A stretch of 43,334 nt of DNA from an uncultured Clostridia bacterium (lineage in GTDB: Bacteria > Bacillota > Clostridia > Christensenellales > Borkfalkiaceae), in the NCBI GenBank assembly GCA_947630365.1, contig CANRHI010000005.1, positions 1 to 43,334 of the forward strand, given 5' to 3'. The notes below the pieces were generated by a model that did no database searches, was not told the origin of the DNA, and was given only the letters and a program-made list of their open reading frames with translations. This document shows, one piece after another, positions 26,296-34,262 of the stretch; positions within the stretch are counted from its first letter, which is position 1, and each line of letters starts with the position of its first letter. Both the position numbers and the translations under genes were made by a program.

Positions 26296-26822
26296 TTTAT
26301 GATTGCCTCCAATAGTTTTTTTACGATGGCGAGCGTCAGGACAAACCCGTTGAACACGACCGCCGTGTGTACGCTCAATTTCAGGTCGGTGCGATCGGTG
26401 AGAAGGGTGCTGTTCTTGAGCGAGAGGAAGGGGTGTTTCGTCTTGAGAACGGCAAACGTTCCCCCGCTCACCGACTGGATGAACGCCGCGAGGAGCACAC
26501 CATAGACGCTCTGTGCGCCGCCCGCTTCGACGATTTGATGAAAGATATAGAGCTGAAAGCCCTTGGTGATCTCGAACTTTTTGCGCATGTTCGCCATGTC
26601 CGCAAAGGGAATGTAGAGGGCGGTGTTCTTCGTGAGGTGCACGGCGGCGCCGCCCGCGTCGAGCTGGCCGTATCCGCCGATGATTTTCAGGTATTTATAG
26701 GCGCTCAAAGCGAACCACACCCTGTTCTCCCGCACGTCGAGGTAGCCGTCAAAGTACACAAAGACGGGAAGGAAAAAAAGGAGCGTCCCGAAGAAGGCAG
26801 AATATACAAAAAATTCGCCCAT
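26223..26822 (-). CDS. DUF2953-like membrane protein (YtfI-like)
   Basis: The 199-aa protein has an N-terminal membrane segment (VYSAFFGTLLFFLPVFVYFDGY), a soluble beta-rich region with an IIGGYGQL segment, and a C-terminal hydrophobic stretch (TAVVFNGFVLTLAIVKKLLEAI). In Bacilli a DUF2953 protein (YtfI) is encoded beside ytfJ, and the same pairing here is the main support. The last 24 codons overlap gerW. The ATG lies inside the 3' arm of a terminator hairpin and has no clear ribosome-binding site. The sequence match to DUF2953 is modest. Confidence 0.6.
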   Translation of the reverse strand: MGEFFVYSAFFGTLLFFLPVFVYFDGYLDVRENRVWFALSAYKYLKIIGGYGQLDAGGAAVHLTKNTALYIPFADMANMRKKFEITKGFQLYIFHQIVEAGGAQSVYGVLLAAFIQSVSGGTFAVLKTKHPFLSLKNSTLLTDRTDLKLSVHTAVVFNGFVLTLAIVKKLLEAIINWKNKKRSTAFWKKQHSSSQASST

Positions 26823-26840
26823 AACCGTAATATGGGCGAA
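26808..26840 (-). terminator. intrinsic terminator after scpB containing the next gene's start codon
   Basis: On the minus strand TTCGCCCATA pairs perfectly over 10 bp with TATGGGCGAA (7-base loop), followed by TTTTTT (26808-26813). The ATG of the DUF2953-like gene is in the second arm; the T run is its codons 4-5. Confidence 0.85.
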
Positions 26841-26863
26841 CTTTCCGAAATTATTAGTTTCTC

Positions 26864-27565
26864 TCAGGAAATTTTGACGAGGTCGAGGTCGTCGAGCCCC
26901 CGCAAGAAGTCGGGGATCTCGTAGCCGCCTTCCCCCTCCTTGGCGGGTTTCTCCTCTTTTTCGGGCTCCTCCGCGCCCCCGCTTTCCTCCGCTTCGTCGA
27001 GCACGTCGTGCGCGTAGAGGTAGCTGTCCCGATCGTCCGCATTCATGCTGCGGATGCGCTCCATTAAGGCGTCGTAATCGGGAAGGTCCTCGAGGGAATT
27101 GAGCTTGAAGCGCTTCAAAAAATCGTCGGTCGTGGCAAAGAGGACGGGGCGGCCGACGGCGTCCTTCCTCCCACAGGGGTAGATGAGCTTGTTCTGAAGG
27201 AGGGTATCGACGGCGTAGTTGCTGTTCGCGCCGCGCATAACTTCGATCTCCGTCCTCGTTACGGGCTGCTTGTAGGCGATGATGGCGATGGTCTCGAGGA
27301 TGGTGCGCGTGAGCTCCTTCTCGCGAATGGGATTGAGCACGGAGGCGACCTCCTCCTTATACGCGGGATTGGTCGCAAATTGCAGCTTTTTGTTGAATTC
27401 GAGAAGCTGGATGCCGCTCTCCGCATCGTACTTTTGGCGAAGCTCGGCGACCGCCTTTTTGAGCTCGCCGCTCGTCGCGTTGAGCTTTTCCCCCAGCTCG
27501 GCAAGGGGAACGCTCCTCCCGGAGGCGAAAAGTATTGCCTCAATGATATTCGTCAATCGATCCAA
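26864..27565 (-). CDS. scpB: segregation and condensation protein B
   Basis: ScpB is the winged-helix dimer of the SMC-ScpA-ScpB condensin that organises and separates chromosomes. The 233-aa protein opens with NIIEAILFASGRSVPLAEL and contains the family core ILETIAIIAYKQPVTRTEIEVMRGANS and GRKDAVGRPVLFATTDDFLKRF. A Glu/Lys-rich linker and a short conserved-looking tail (YEIPDFLRGLDDLDLV) extend it beyond the usual length of about 190-200 aa. It overlaps scpA by 26 bases. Confidence 0.96.
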   Translation of the reverse strand: MDRLTNIIEAILFASGRSVPLAELGEKLNATSGELKKAVAELRQKYDAESGIQLLEFNKKLQFATNPAYKEEVASVLNPIREKELTRTILETIAIIAYKQPVTRTEIEVMRGANSNYAVDTLLQNKLIYPCGRKDAVGRPVLFATTDDFLKRFKLNSLEDLPDYDALMERIRSMNADDRDSYLYAHDVLDEAEESGGAEEPEKEEKPAKEGEGGYEIPDFLRGLDDLDLVKIS

Positions 27566-28337
27566 GGTCCTCCTCCTTCCGCTCGGGGTTGAGCGAGATG
27601 CAGATCTCCCCGAATGCTTGCTCCTGTCGAACGCGTAAATATTGCAACTTCAATAGCTCGAGCATCGCCTGAAAGGTCGTAACGATCTCGGGGCGGGAGC
27701 AATCCTCTTCGAAGAGCTCCTCGAACGTTTTCTCCCCGCCCTCCTCGAGCGCCTCGAGGATATAGGTGACCTTCTCGGCGACGGTGAAGCGGTCTTTGGG
27801 GATCTCGCGCGCTTCCGCCTCCTTCTCCGTCTCCTGCCGCTTGATCATGAGGCGGGAAAAGGCGTCGATCATACCTTCGAGCGTCACATTGTCGAGGTTG
27901 AACACGGTGCGCGTCTCGAATGCCCCCTCGTCCGGCTCTTTGAAAAAGTAGCCGATGGTCTCAAGCTCCTTGAGCTTGTGCACCTCTTCCTTGATGAGCT
28001 TGTACTCCTCGTAGAGCGCCTTCACGAGCGCGTCCTTTTCCGCCTCGATCTCCTCCTGCAGTTCGGGGTCCTGCTCGACGTTCGGAACGAGGTCGTAGGC
28101 CTTGATGCGAAGGATGGAAGAAGCGATGGCAAGGTATTCGCTCACCTTGTCTACGTCGATATACGGGAGCCCTTTCATGTAGTCGAGGAATTGCTCGGTC
28201 ACCTGAGATACGAAGATATCCTTGATCTCGATCTCCTCCCTGTTGATGAGGAAGAGAAGCAGGTCCAAGGGTCCCGAAAAGTTGCTTAAAACCGTCGTAT
28301 AGTCGACGACGGACTCGAAATTGTCGCGATTTACCAT
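27540..28337 (-). CDS. scpA: segregation and condensation protein A
   Basis: ScpA is the kleisin subunit bridging the SMC heads. The 265-aa protein has the N-terminal FSGPLDLLLFLINREEIEIKDI helix that binds the SMC neck, a central acidic part and a C-terminal winged helix (TFQAMLELLKLQYLRVRQEQAFGEI). ATG 28337 overlaps the stop region of the M50 gene by 7 bases (CCATGGTAA) and follows GGGGG; a TTG at 28352 is the alternative. Confidence 0.96.
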   Translation of the reverse strand: MVNRDNFESVVDYTTVLSNFSGPLDLLLFLINREEIEIKDIFVSQVTEQFLDYMKGLPYIDVDKVSEYLAIASSILRIKAYDLVPNVEQDPELQEEIEAEKDALVKALYEEYKLIKEEVHKLKELETIGYFFKEPDEGAFETRTVFNLDNVTLEGMIDAFSRLMIKRQETEKEAEAREIPKDRFTVAEKVTYILEALEEGGEKTFEELFEEDCSRPEIVTTFQAMLELLKLQYLRVRQEQAFGEICISLNPERKEEDLGSIDEYH

Positions 28338-29023
28338 GGCACAAGCCCCCAAAGCGCCGAGATGGGATACCCGAGAATGCCCGTCGCAAAGCGCATCACC
28401 CAGCCCAAAATGTTGAAATTACTCATTATCCCCACGCCGAGATAGTTCACAAAGATGTTGCAGATGAAGCTCTCCGCGATGAGACCGATCAACACCCAAT
28501 ACCCGTAATCTCGCAAAAAGCGGTAGACGGGCCCCCTCCTTCGGTTGAGCGCGTCCACGATGCGGAAGCCGTCCAATGGATAGAGCGGCAGCAGGTTAAA
28601 GACGCAAAAACTCAACGAATACGCGAAGAGAAAGTAGGTCAAATCGTAGAGAAAGTCGCTCAAGACCGGCACAAATGGCATGTAACAGACGACCACGAGG
28701 TAGAGCGGATAGAAGAGGAAGGCGGAAAAGTAGTTGACCACGATCCCCGCGCTCGCGGTGACGGCAAGCCCCGTGCGATATTTTTTGAAGTTGTTGGGAT
28801 CGATCTGAACGGGCTTCGCCCAACCGAATCCCACGAGCGTAAAGCAAAGAAGCCCCGTGATATCGAAGTGGCGCAAGGGATTCAGGGAAAGCCTTCCCTT
28901 CCACTTCGGCGTGGGATCTCCGCATTTGTATGCCGCAAACGCGTGCGAAAACTCGTGCAGCGTGAGCACGAGAGCAACGGCGAAAAAGCTGGCGACCAGT
29001 TGGATGACAGCGGCGGCATTCAT
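28331..29023 (-). CDS. M50 (site-2-protease-like) membrane metalloprotease
   Basis: The 230-aa polytopic protein has the zinc-binding HExxH as LTLHEFSHAFAAYKCGD in the first helix and the third zinc ligand in NLLPLYPLDGFRI, both intact. About five or six hydrophobic segments are visible. This short family is widespread just upstream of scpA in Clostridia; substrates are generally unknown, and it differs from SpoIVFB and RseP, having no PDZ domain. It starts the scpAB operon. A promoter lies 8 bases before the ATG and no ribosome-binding site is visible, so the transcript may be leaderless. Confidence 0.9.
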   Translation of the reverse strand: MNAAAVIQLVASFFAVALVLTLHEFSHAFAAYKCGDPTPKWKGRLSLNPLRHFDITGLLCFTLVGFGWAKPVQIDPNNFKKYRTGLAVTASAGIVVNYFSAFLFYPLYLVVVCYMPFVPVLSDFLYDLTYFLFAYSLSFCVFNLLPLYPLDGFRIVDALNRRRGPVYRFLRDYGYWVLIGLIAESFICNIFVNYLGVGIMSNFNILGWVMRFATGILGYPISALWGLVPW

Positions 29024-29031
29024 ACAAAAGT

Positions 29032-29060
29032 ATTATAATGCAATTTCCGAAAAAAGGCAA
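29032..29060 (-). promoter_or_regulatory. promoter of the M50-scpAB operon
   Basis: On the minus strand TTGCCT (29055-29060) and TATAAT (29032-29037) are 17 bases apart. The -10 box ends 8 bases before the ATG. Confidence 0.8.
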
Positions 29061-29061
29061 G

Positions 29062-29092
29062 AAAAAAGCGGACATTTTGAGAAAAATCCGCT
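29062..29092 (-). terminator. terminator of the second D,D-carboxypeptidase transcript
   Basis: On the minus strand AGCGGA pairs with TCCGCT across a 14-base loop, followed by TTTTT. It ends right at the -35 box of the next operon. Confidence 0.75.
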
Positions 29093-29112
29093 CTTTCTCG
29101 CCCTATCTTGTG

Positions 29113-29131
29113 TACTATGTCACGCATAGTA
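29113..29131. repeat. dispersed palindrome copy in the dac-M50 gap
   Basis: TACTATG-TCACG-CATAGTA has 7-bp perfect outer arms. It matches the phage copy at 15701-15719 (reverse complement) at 18 of 19 bases. Confidence 0.6.
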
Positions 29132-29183
29132 CTTTGCATATCTCCCCTTTCTCTTTTCTTGAAAGTCGGAAGCAATCATTTCG

Positions 29184-30332
29184 TCAGTTCCAATTTCGGG
29201 CGGCTTCGCGGTAGGCGTCGAAGTAGCCGATCTTTTCCGCATCCTCCCCCGCAAGAAGCGCCGCGGAGGCGACCTCCACGCCTTCCTTATATACCCGCGC
29301 GCAACCGACCTTCTCCCCCGCGCAAACGGGCGCCTTGAGCCCTTCGTCTATCTCATATTCCACCGAATAGCTCTTCTCCTCTCCCTTTTTGCAAAAGACG
29401 GTGAGGTCGTGCTCGGCGACGACGCCGATCTCCTTTTTCTTTCCGCCACGGACGGCTGCCGTAACTTCGAGAGGCGCTCCCCCTTCCACGAGCGTTTTTC
29501 CGCTGTAGCAGGCGAAGGTCTCGTCGAGAAGGCGGGAGGTATCCGCAAAGCGCTGTTTGGAGCTCTCCTCGCCGATGACGACGCAGATGAGGCGGGTCGT
29601 ATCCCGCTTTGCAGTCGCCGCAAGGCAGAAACCCGCTTCGTTCGTGAAGCCCGTCTTTCCCCCGTCGCAGCCCTTGTAGGCGCGGAGCAGCTTATTGGTG
29701 TTGGTGATGAGGGTCGTCCTCCCATCGGGGTGGGCGAAATCCTCGGTGTGAATGCTCGCGTATTCGAAGTATTTCTCGTGGGAAATGAGCGCGCGGAGCA
29801 TGAGGGCGACGTCTTTCGCGCAGGAATATTGCGGGTCGCGCGGGAGCCCCGTGCAGTTGGAAAAGAGGGTATTTTCGGCGCCGAGCTCCTTCGCCCTCTC
29901 GTTCATGCGAGCGATGAAGCCTTCCTCGCTGCCCGTCACGCGTTCGGCAAGCGCCACGCACGAATCGTTCGCCGAACACACGATGACGGTTTTGATGAGC
30001 TCCTCCGCCTTATACGAGAGCCCCGCCGCCAAAAATACCTGCGAGCCCCCCATTCCCGCCGCGTTTTCGCTCACGGGGACCTCTTCCTCGTAGGAGAGCT
30101 CGCCGCGATCCGCCGCTTCGAAGGTAAGAAGAAGGGTCATGATCTTGCACATGCTCGCAATCGGAAGGTGTTTTTCGGCGTCCTTCTCGAAGGTCACCGT
30201 TCCCGTCGCCGCGTCGCACACATACGCCGCCTTGTAGGTGGGGTTTTCCGCCGCAACCGGGCGCATTCCCCCGCCGAGGAGAAGCGTTGCCGCCGCAAGC
30301 GCGGAAGTGATTTTCCAAAAAAACTTTTTCAT
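29184..30332 (-). CDS. D-alanyl-D-alanine carboxypeptidase (S11, PBP5-type)
   Basis: The 382-aa protein has an N-terminal signal peptide (KITSALAAATLLLGGGMRPVAA), active-site motifs S-x-x-K as ASMCK near residue 60, S-A-N as CSANDS and KTG as GGKTGFTNEAG, then a C-terminal beta domain of about 100 residues (PBP5_C-like). It removes terminal D-Ala from peptidoglycan on the outer face of the membrane. It is a second paralogue beside the dacF-like gene 3 kb downstream. Its ATG has only a weak AGG; a 9-codon ORF with GTAGGAG ends 5 bases before it and may couple translation. Confidence 0.9.
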   Translation of the reverse strand: MKKFFWKITSALAAATLLLGGGMRPVAAENPTYKAAYVCDAATGTVTFEKDAEKHLPIASMCKIMTLLLTFEAADRGELSYEEEVPVSENAAGMGGSQVFLAAGLSYKAEELIKTVIVCSANDSCVALAERVTGSEEGFIARMNERAKELGAENTLFSNCTGLPRDPQYSCAKDVALMLRALISHEKYFEYASIHTEDFAHPDGRTTLITNTNKLLRAYKGCDGGKTGFTNEAGFCLAATAKRDTTRLICVVIGEESSKQRFADTSRLLDETFACYSGKTLVEGGAPLEVTAAVRGGKKKEIGVVAEHDLTVFCKKGEEKSYSVEYEIDEGLKAPVCAGEKVGCARVYKEGVEVASAALLAGEDAEKIGYFDAYREAARNWN

Positions 30333-30366
30333 GCCTACAGTATGTGCATGCCGTGTGCTTTCACTC

Positions 30367-30966
30367 CTACAAAATATTTCCTATCGGGTGAAAGAGGGCG
30401 AGAAGCAGTAGCGCCTCCGCAAACAGCGCCGCAGCGACGGCAAGAAGTAAAGTGAAAAGGTCGAACAGCAGGCAGAAAATTTCTTCGCGGCACGGGGCGA
30501 AGCAGCGGCACCTCCCCATCGAGAGCGAGAGCGCGGCAAGAAATACGGCGTCGAGCAAGAGGTGGATGGGAAGGTACAAGACGAGCACCACGGGGAGTAC
30601 GGAGAGCCCGTAGGCGGAAAAGAACACGACGAGACTTCCGCCGAAGGTGTACGCTCGGAAAAACAGAACGCCGAAGGAGACGGGCACGAGCGCGATGTGG
30701 ATCCCTCCGAGAAGGAGGAGAAGAAGCAATATGAGGTGCCCCGCGAGCCGTTCCAAAAAGATGAGGGCAACGCTCCGATCGGCATAACACACGCGGTCCA
30801 AATAGCGGTTGCAGGCGTTGAGGTGGTATTCGTACATGGCGTAGTTTTTCACGAAACACATGCCGAGAACCGCCGAAACGAGGAAGAACACCGCCAAAAA
30901 GACGAGCGTTTTCTTACGCGAAAGGGCGCGGGAGAGCGTATCCCGCGCATAAAAAAAGGGGTCCAT
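30367..30966 (-). CDS. polytopic membrane protein, SpoIIM-like
   Basis: The 199-aa protein has an N-terminal membrane helix (TLVFLAVFFLVSAVLGMCFV), an external loop of about 35 residues, and about four further hydrophobic helices. The block FFRAYTFGGSLVVFFSAYGLSVLPVVLVLYLP resembles the FFRG...G...YG...P pattern of SpoIIM, a component of the SpoIIDMP engulfment machine. Length and topology agree (B. subtilis SpoIIM about 214 aa), and spoIVB upstream and a carboxypeptidase downstream fit a sporulation cluster. Overall similarity is loose. The start codon lies inside a terminator hairpin and no ribosome-binding site is clear. Confidence 0.55.
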   Translation of the reverse strand: MDPFFYARDTLSRALSRKKTLVFLAVFFLVSAVLGMCFVKNYAMYEYHLNACNRYLDRVCYADRSVALIFLERLAGHLILLLLLLLGGIHIALVPVSFGVLFFRAYTFGGSLVVFFSAYGLSVLPVVLVLYLPIHLLLDAVFLAALSLSMGRCRCFAPCREEIFCLLFDLFTLLLAVAAALFAEALLLLALFHPIGNIL

Positions 30967-30985
30967 ACTTCAGTGTATGAGCCCC
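30951..30985 (-). terminator. spoIVB terminator containing the start codon of the SpoIIM-like gene
   Basis: On the minus strand GGGGCTCATAC pairs with GTATGGACCCC (one C-A mismatch, one wobble, 6-base loop), followed at once by TTTTTTT. The ATG is inside the second arm and the T run is codons 4-6 of the ORF. Confidence 0.85.
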
Positions 30986-31001
30986 GTTTCGCGCTTATTC
31001 T

Positions 31002-32006
31002 CTATTTTTCGAGCATGTGCTCGATGGCGATGCCGTATCCCCGCGTCGGGTCGTTCAAAAAGACGTGCGTGACTGCCCCGATGAGTTTCCCGTTTTGGAG
31101 GATGGGGCTGCCGCTCATCCCCTGCACGATGCCGCCCGTCTCCTCGATGAGCCGCTCGTCCGTCACCTTGATGACGAAATTCTTGTTGTCGCGGTTGTCC
31201 GCGTCCACCTTGGCGATGCTCACCTCGTATTTTTGCGGGCAGGTGCCGTCGATGGTCGAGTAGATGACCGCCTTCCCGATGGTCGCTTCGGAGACGGGCG
31301 CGGCTTGCACCGTCTCACAGCGGGAGAAGTCGTACTCCCCGAAGGTGCCGTACAGCCCCGTTTCGCAGGCGACCTCTGCCGTTGCAATGGGTTTATCGTT
31401 GAGGAAGAGCCCGCGCAGTTCCCCCGCTCTACCGCGTTTGCCCCTATTCACTCCGATGATGCTGCAAAGGTACACTTTGGGGTCGGAAATTTCGAGCGCG
31501 CCGTTTTCGTCGCACACCGCGTGCCCGAGCGCTCCGAAGCGCAGGTCATCCTTACAAATGTATGTCACCGTGCCCAACCCCGAGAGGGTGTCCCGGATGA
31601 GCACGCCGATTTTGAATTTGCCCGTCTTTTTGTCCTTCCGAGGAGTAATTTTGACCTCCGCGTTTTCCCCGCCGCGGCGAACGGTAAAGGCAGTCTCCTT
31701 TCCGTTCCCCCTCTCGAGCGCGGCGTTTAGGTCTCCAATGGTCTTGATACGGATCCCATCCGCCGCAAGAATGGTATCGCCGACGCGCACGCCCGCCTCC
31801 TCCGCGGGGCGGTACACGCCGTCCGCCGAAGAGACCTCTGTGAGCCCGATGACCTCCGTTCCCCCCGCCGAGAGGGTAAATCCCGCCGTCATCCCTCCGA
31901 TATAGTACTCCTTCTCGGCGGCCAAGGCGCTCTCTCCGCCCGGGAGCCCGCCGACAAGGGCGAGCGCCGCCGCACCCGCGGCAATATAAAAAAACAGCTT
32001 ACGCAT
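31002..32006 (-). CDS. spoIVB: SpoIVB, sporulation signalling serine protease (S55)
   Basis: SpoIVB is exported from the forespore and cleaves SpoIVFA, triggering SpoIVFB and pro-sigma-K processing. The 334-aa protein has an N-terminal membrane/signal segment (LFFYIAAGAAALALVGGL), a PDZ domain (about residues 60-125, GVRVGDTILAADGIRI) and the SpoIVB peptidase domain with catalytic His in LGHAVCD and Ser in GMSGSPILQNGKLIGAVTHVF. The ATG follows CGGAGG. It sits after recN as usual; spo0A, often next, is not found here. Confidence 0.95.
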   Translation of the reverse strand: MRKLFFYIAAGAAALALVGGLPGGESALAAEKEYYIGGMTAGFTLSAGGTEVIGLTEVSSADGVYRPAEEAGVRVGDTILAADGIRIKTIGDLNAALERGNGKETAFTVRRGGENAEVKITPRKDKKTGKFKIGVLIRDTLSGLGTVTYICKDDLRFGALGHAVCDENGALEISDPKVYLCSIIGVNRGKRGRAGELRGLFLNDKPIATAEVACETGLYGTFGEYDFSRCETVQAAPVSEATIGKAVIYSTIDGTCPQKYEVSIAKVDADNRDNKNFVIKVTDERLIEETGGIVQGMSGSPILQNGKLIGAVTHVFLNDPTRGYGIAIEHMLEK

Positions 32007-32069
32007 GAAAACCTCCGTTGTCCCGAAAGGTAATTTGCGTAAGCCGCCGAATTTCTATGCGAAAACCGT

Positions 32070-33770
32070 TCAACCGCCCGTATGGGAGTTTTTGTAAACA
32101 TTCGCAGAGGCGAGCAGCTCCTCCGCGTGTTTTTTTGCGTGCTCGCTCGAGCTGTCGCCGATGAGCCGCGCGAGCTCCCCTATCCGCTCCTCCTCTTTCA
32201 AGGGGAAGATGCGTGTGAAGGTGCGGCCCGCTTCCTCCTGCTTTTGGATGAAGAATTGCCGATCCGCGAACGACGCGATCTGCGCCAAATGGGAAACGGC
32301 GATGATCTGCACATTTTTGGCGATGCAGGCAAACTTTTCCGCGACCACCCGCGCGGTGGCGCCCCCGATGCCGGCGTCGATCTCGTCGAAGAGGTACGTT
32401 CCGATCTCCCCGAGGGAGGAAAGCTGCGCCTTCACCGCCAGCATGAAGCGGCTCATTTCGCCCCCGCTGATGATCTTTCCGAGCTCCTTTAGGGGCTCGC
32501 CCGCGTTGGCGGAGAAGAGAAAGGCGACCGTGCCCAGCCCCTCCGATGTGGCGGAAGGGATGTCCTCTCTCGAATACCCTCCGAAGTCGATCTCGAATTT
32601 CGCCGCGCCGATGCCGAGCGTGGTGAGCTCCCCCTGCACGCGACGGGAAAAGCCCTCTGCCGCCTTCTTCCTCTCGTCGGTCAGTCGCACGCACGCCGCA
32701 AAGAGGCGATCCTCTACCTTCGTAAGCTCGTCCTTTAACATCTCGCAGCGCTCCGCGCTGTTTTCAAGCAGCTCGCATTCTTCCTGCGCCTTCTGCAAAA
32801 ATTCGATAGCGCTCTCCACCGAGCCGCCGTATTTTTTCTTGAGGGTACGGATCTCGTCGAGCCGCGTTTCCACTTTCTCGCGCTCCCTTTCGTCCGTCGA
32901 AAGGTCGGAAAGAAGGCTGTCGATGGTCTCGCCGAGATCCTCAAGCTCCGCGGAGACGTTTTCGAGCCGCTCGGAGATGTCGTCGTACTCCTCCCCATAG
33001 CGTGAAATGGCGCGAAGGGAGCGAAGGGCGGAATTCACCCCGTCCGAGGAGCCGCCGTCCCCCGCGATGGCGCCGTGCGCCGCCGAGAGCCCGTCGATTA
33101 TGCGCTCCGCATTGCGGAATTTTTCGCGGAGAGAAAGAAGCGTTTCCTCCTCCCCCGCCTTGAGGTCGGCGCGGGTGAGCTCGTCGATCTGGTAGCGGAG
33201 AATATCCAATTTCCTCTCCCGCTCCCCTTCGTCGCCGCCGAGAAGAGAAAGTTCGGACAAAATTTCCTTCCGCCTTGCAAGAAGCGTTCGCACTTCCTCC
33301 TTGCAAAGGGCGACCTTCTCCCCCGCGATGGAATCGAGCAGGCGCAGCTGGTTGCTCTCCTTGAGTAAAAAGAAATGCTCGCTCTGCCCGTGGACGTCCA
33401 CGAGGAGCGAGGTCACGCGGCGAAGCGAGCTCACGGTGACGGGGCAGCCGTTGAGCCGAAGGCTTCCCCTCCCGTCCGCTGTCAATTTTCTTGTCACGAC
33501 GAGCGTATCGTCTGCGGGAATGTCCAGCTCGGAGAGGACCTCCTGCACGGCTTTGCTCTCCGCCGTGAATTCGGCGCAAACGAGGCATTCCTCCGCGCCG
33601 TAGCGGATCATTCTCTTATCCGCCTTCGCGCCGAGCACAAAGTCGATACAGTCCAAAATGACCGATTTCCCCGCGCCCGTCTCCCCCGAGAGGACGTTGA
33701 GCCCTGCGGAGAATTCGAGCTCCGCGCGCTCGATGAGCGCGACGTTGCGGATGGAGAGACCTTTTAACAT
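32070..33770 (-). CDS. recN: DNA repair protein RecN
   Basis: RecN is an SMC-like ATPase that gathers at double-strand breaks and promotes end pairing. The 566-aa protein has an N-terminal Walker A (LSGETGAGKSVILDCIDFVLGAKAD), a long coiled-coil middle, and a C-terminal ABC signature and Walker B (IISGGEMSRFMLAVKAQL, TYLFDEIDAGIGG). Its start lies one base after the argR stop, so the two are translated from one message. The argR-recN order is conserved in Firmicutes. No LexA box was noticed in front of it. Confidence 0.97.
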   Translation of the reverse strand: MLKGLSIRNVALIERAELEFSAGLNVLSGETGAGKSVILDCIDFVLGAKADKRMIRYGAEECLVCAEFTAESKAVQEVLSELDIPADDTLVVTRKLTADGRGSLRLNGCPVTVSSLRRVTSLLVDVHGQSEHFFLLKESNQLRLLDSIAGEKVALCKEEVRTLLARRKEILSELSLLGGDEGERERKLDILRYQIDELTRADLKAGEEETLLSLREKFRNAERIIDGLSAAHGAIAGDGGSSDGVNSALRSLRAISRYGEEYDDISERLENVSAELEDLGETIDSLLSDLSTDEREREKVETRLDEIRTLKKKYGGSVESAIEFLQKAQEECELLENSAERCEMLKDELTKVEDRLFAACVRLTDERKKAAEGFSRRVQGELTTLGIGAAKFEIDFGGYSREDIPSATSEGLGTVAFLFSANAGEPLKELGKIISGGEMSRFMLAVKAQLSSLGEIGTYLFDEIDAGIGGATARVVAEKFACIAKNVQIIAVSHLAQIASFADRQFFIQKQEEAGRTFTRIFPLKEEERIGELARLIGDSSSEHAKKHAEELLASANVYKNSHTGG

Positions 33771-33771
33771 A

Positions 33772-34227
33772 TCAACCCTTTACGATGGCGTTGAGACGGT
33801 CGCACACGGTGCGCGCTTCGTCGGCGGAGCCGCAGCAGATGAACACCGTGTCGTCTCCCGAGATGCAGCCGACGACTTCGTGGTACTCGAGGCGGTCGAT
33901 GACGACGCCCGCGTTCGAGCCGTTGCCGTTCAACGTCTTGATGACGATGAGATTCCCGACCGCCCGAATGGTGAGCACGCACGCCTGAAAGAGCGCGCGC
34001 ATCTTGTCCGAGATGCCGTTTTCGTTCTCGCTCATGGAGGCATAGCGGAAGCGCTTGTTCGTCCCCTTTACCTTAAAGAGATGGAGCTCCTTGATGTCGC
34101 GCGAAACGGTCGCCTGCGTCACCGTGAAGTTGCATGCCGCGAGCTGCTCACACAGCTCCTCTTGCGTCTCGATCTCTTGCTCCTCGATGATCTCGAGGAT
34201 CTTGTTGTGTCTTGCGTTGCGAAGCAT
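33772..34227 (-). CDS. argR: arginine repressor ArgR/AhrC
   Basis: ArgR is a hexameric arginine-dependent repressor of arginine synthesis genes. The 151-aa protein has an N-terminal winged helix (HNKILEIIEEQEIETQEELCEQLAACNFTVTQATVSRDIKEL, with the S-R recognition helix) and a C-terminal oligomerisation/arginine-binding domain ending in GCISGDDTVFICC. The longer open frame is rejected: ATG 34227 has AGGAATAG upstream and gives the standard length. It lies 35 bases after nadK in the nadK-argR-recN group. Confidence 0.96.
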   Translation of the reverse strand: MLRNARHNKILEIIEEQEIETQEELCEQLAACNFTVTQATVSRDIKELHLFKVKGTNKRFRYASMSENENGISDKMRALFQACVLTIRAVGNLIVIKTLNGNGSNAGVVIDRLEYHEVVGCISGDDTVFICCGSADEARTVCDRLNAIVKG

Positions 34228-34262
34228 GTCTCTATTCCTGACTTCCTTGTATTTTTTCCTGT

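Noticed and set aside
32007-32069. A sigma-G promoter in front of spoIVB
   Set aside because: Weak partial matches only, with wrong spacing between candidate -35 and -10 boxes.
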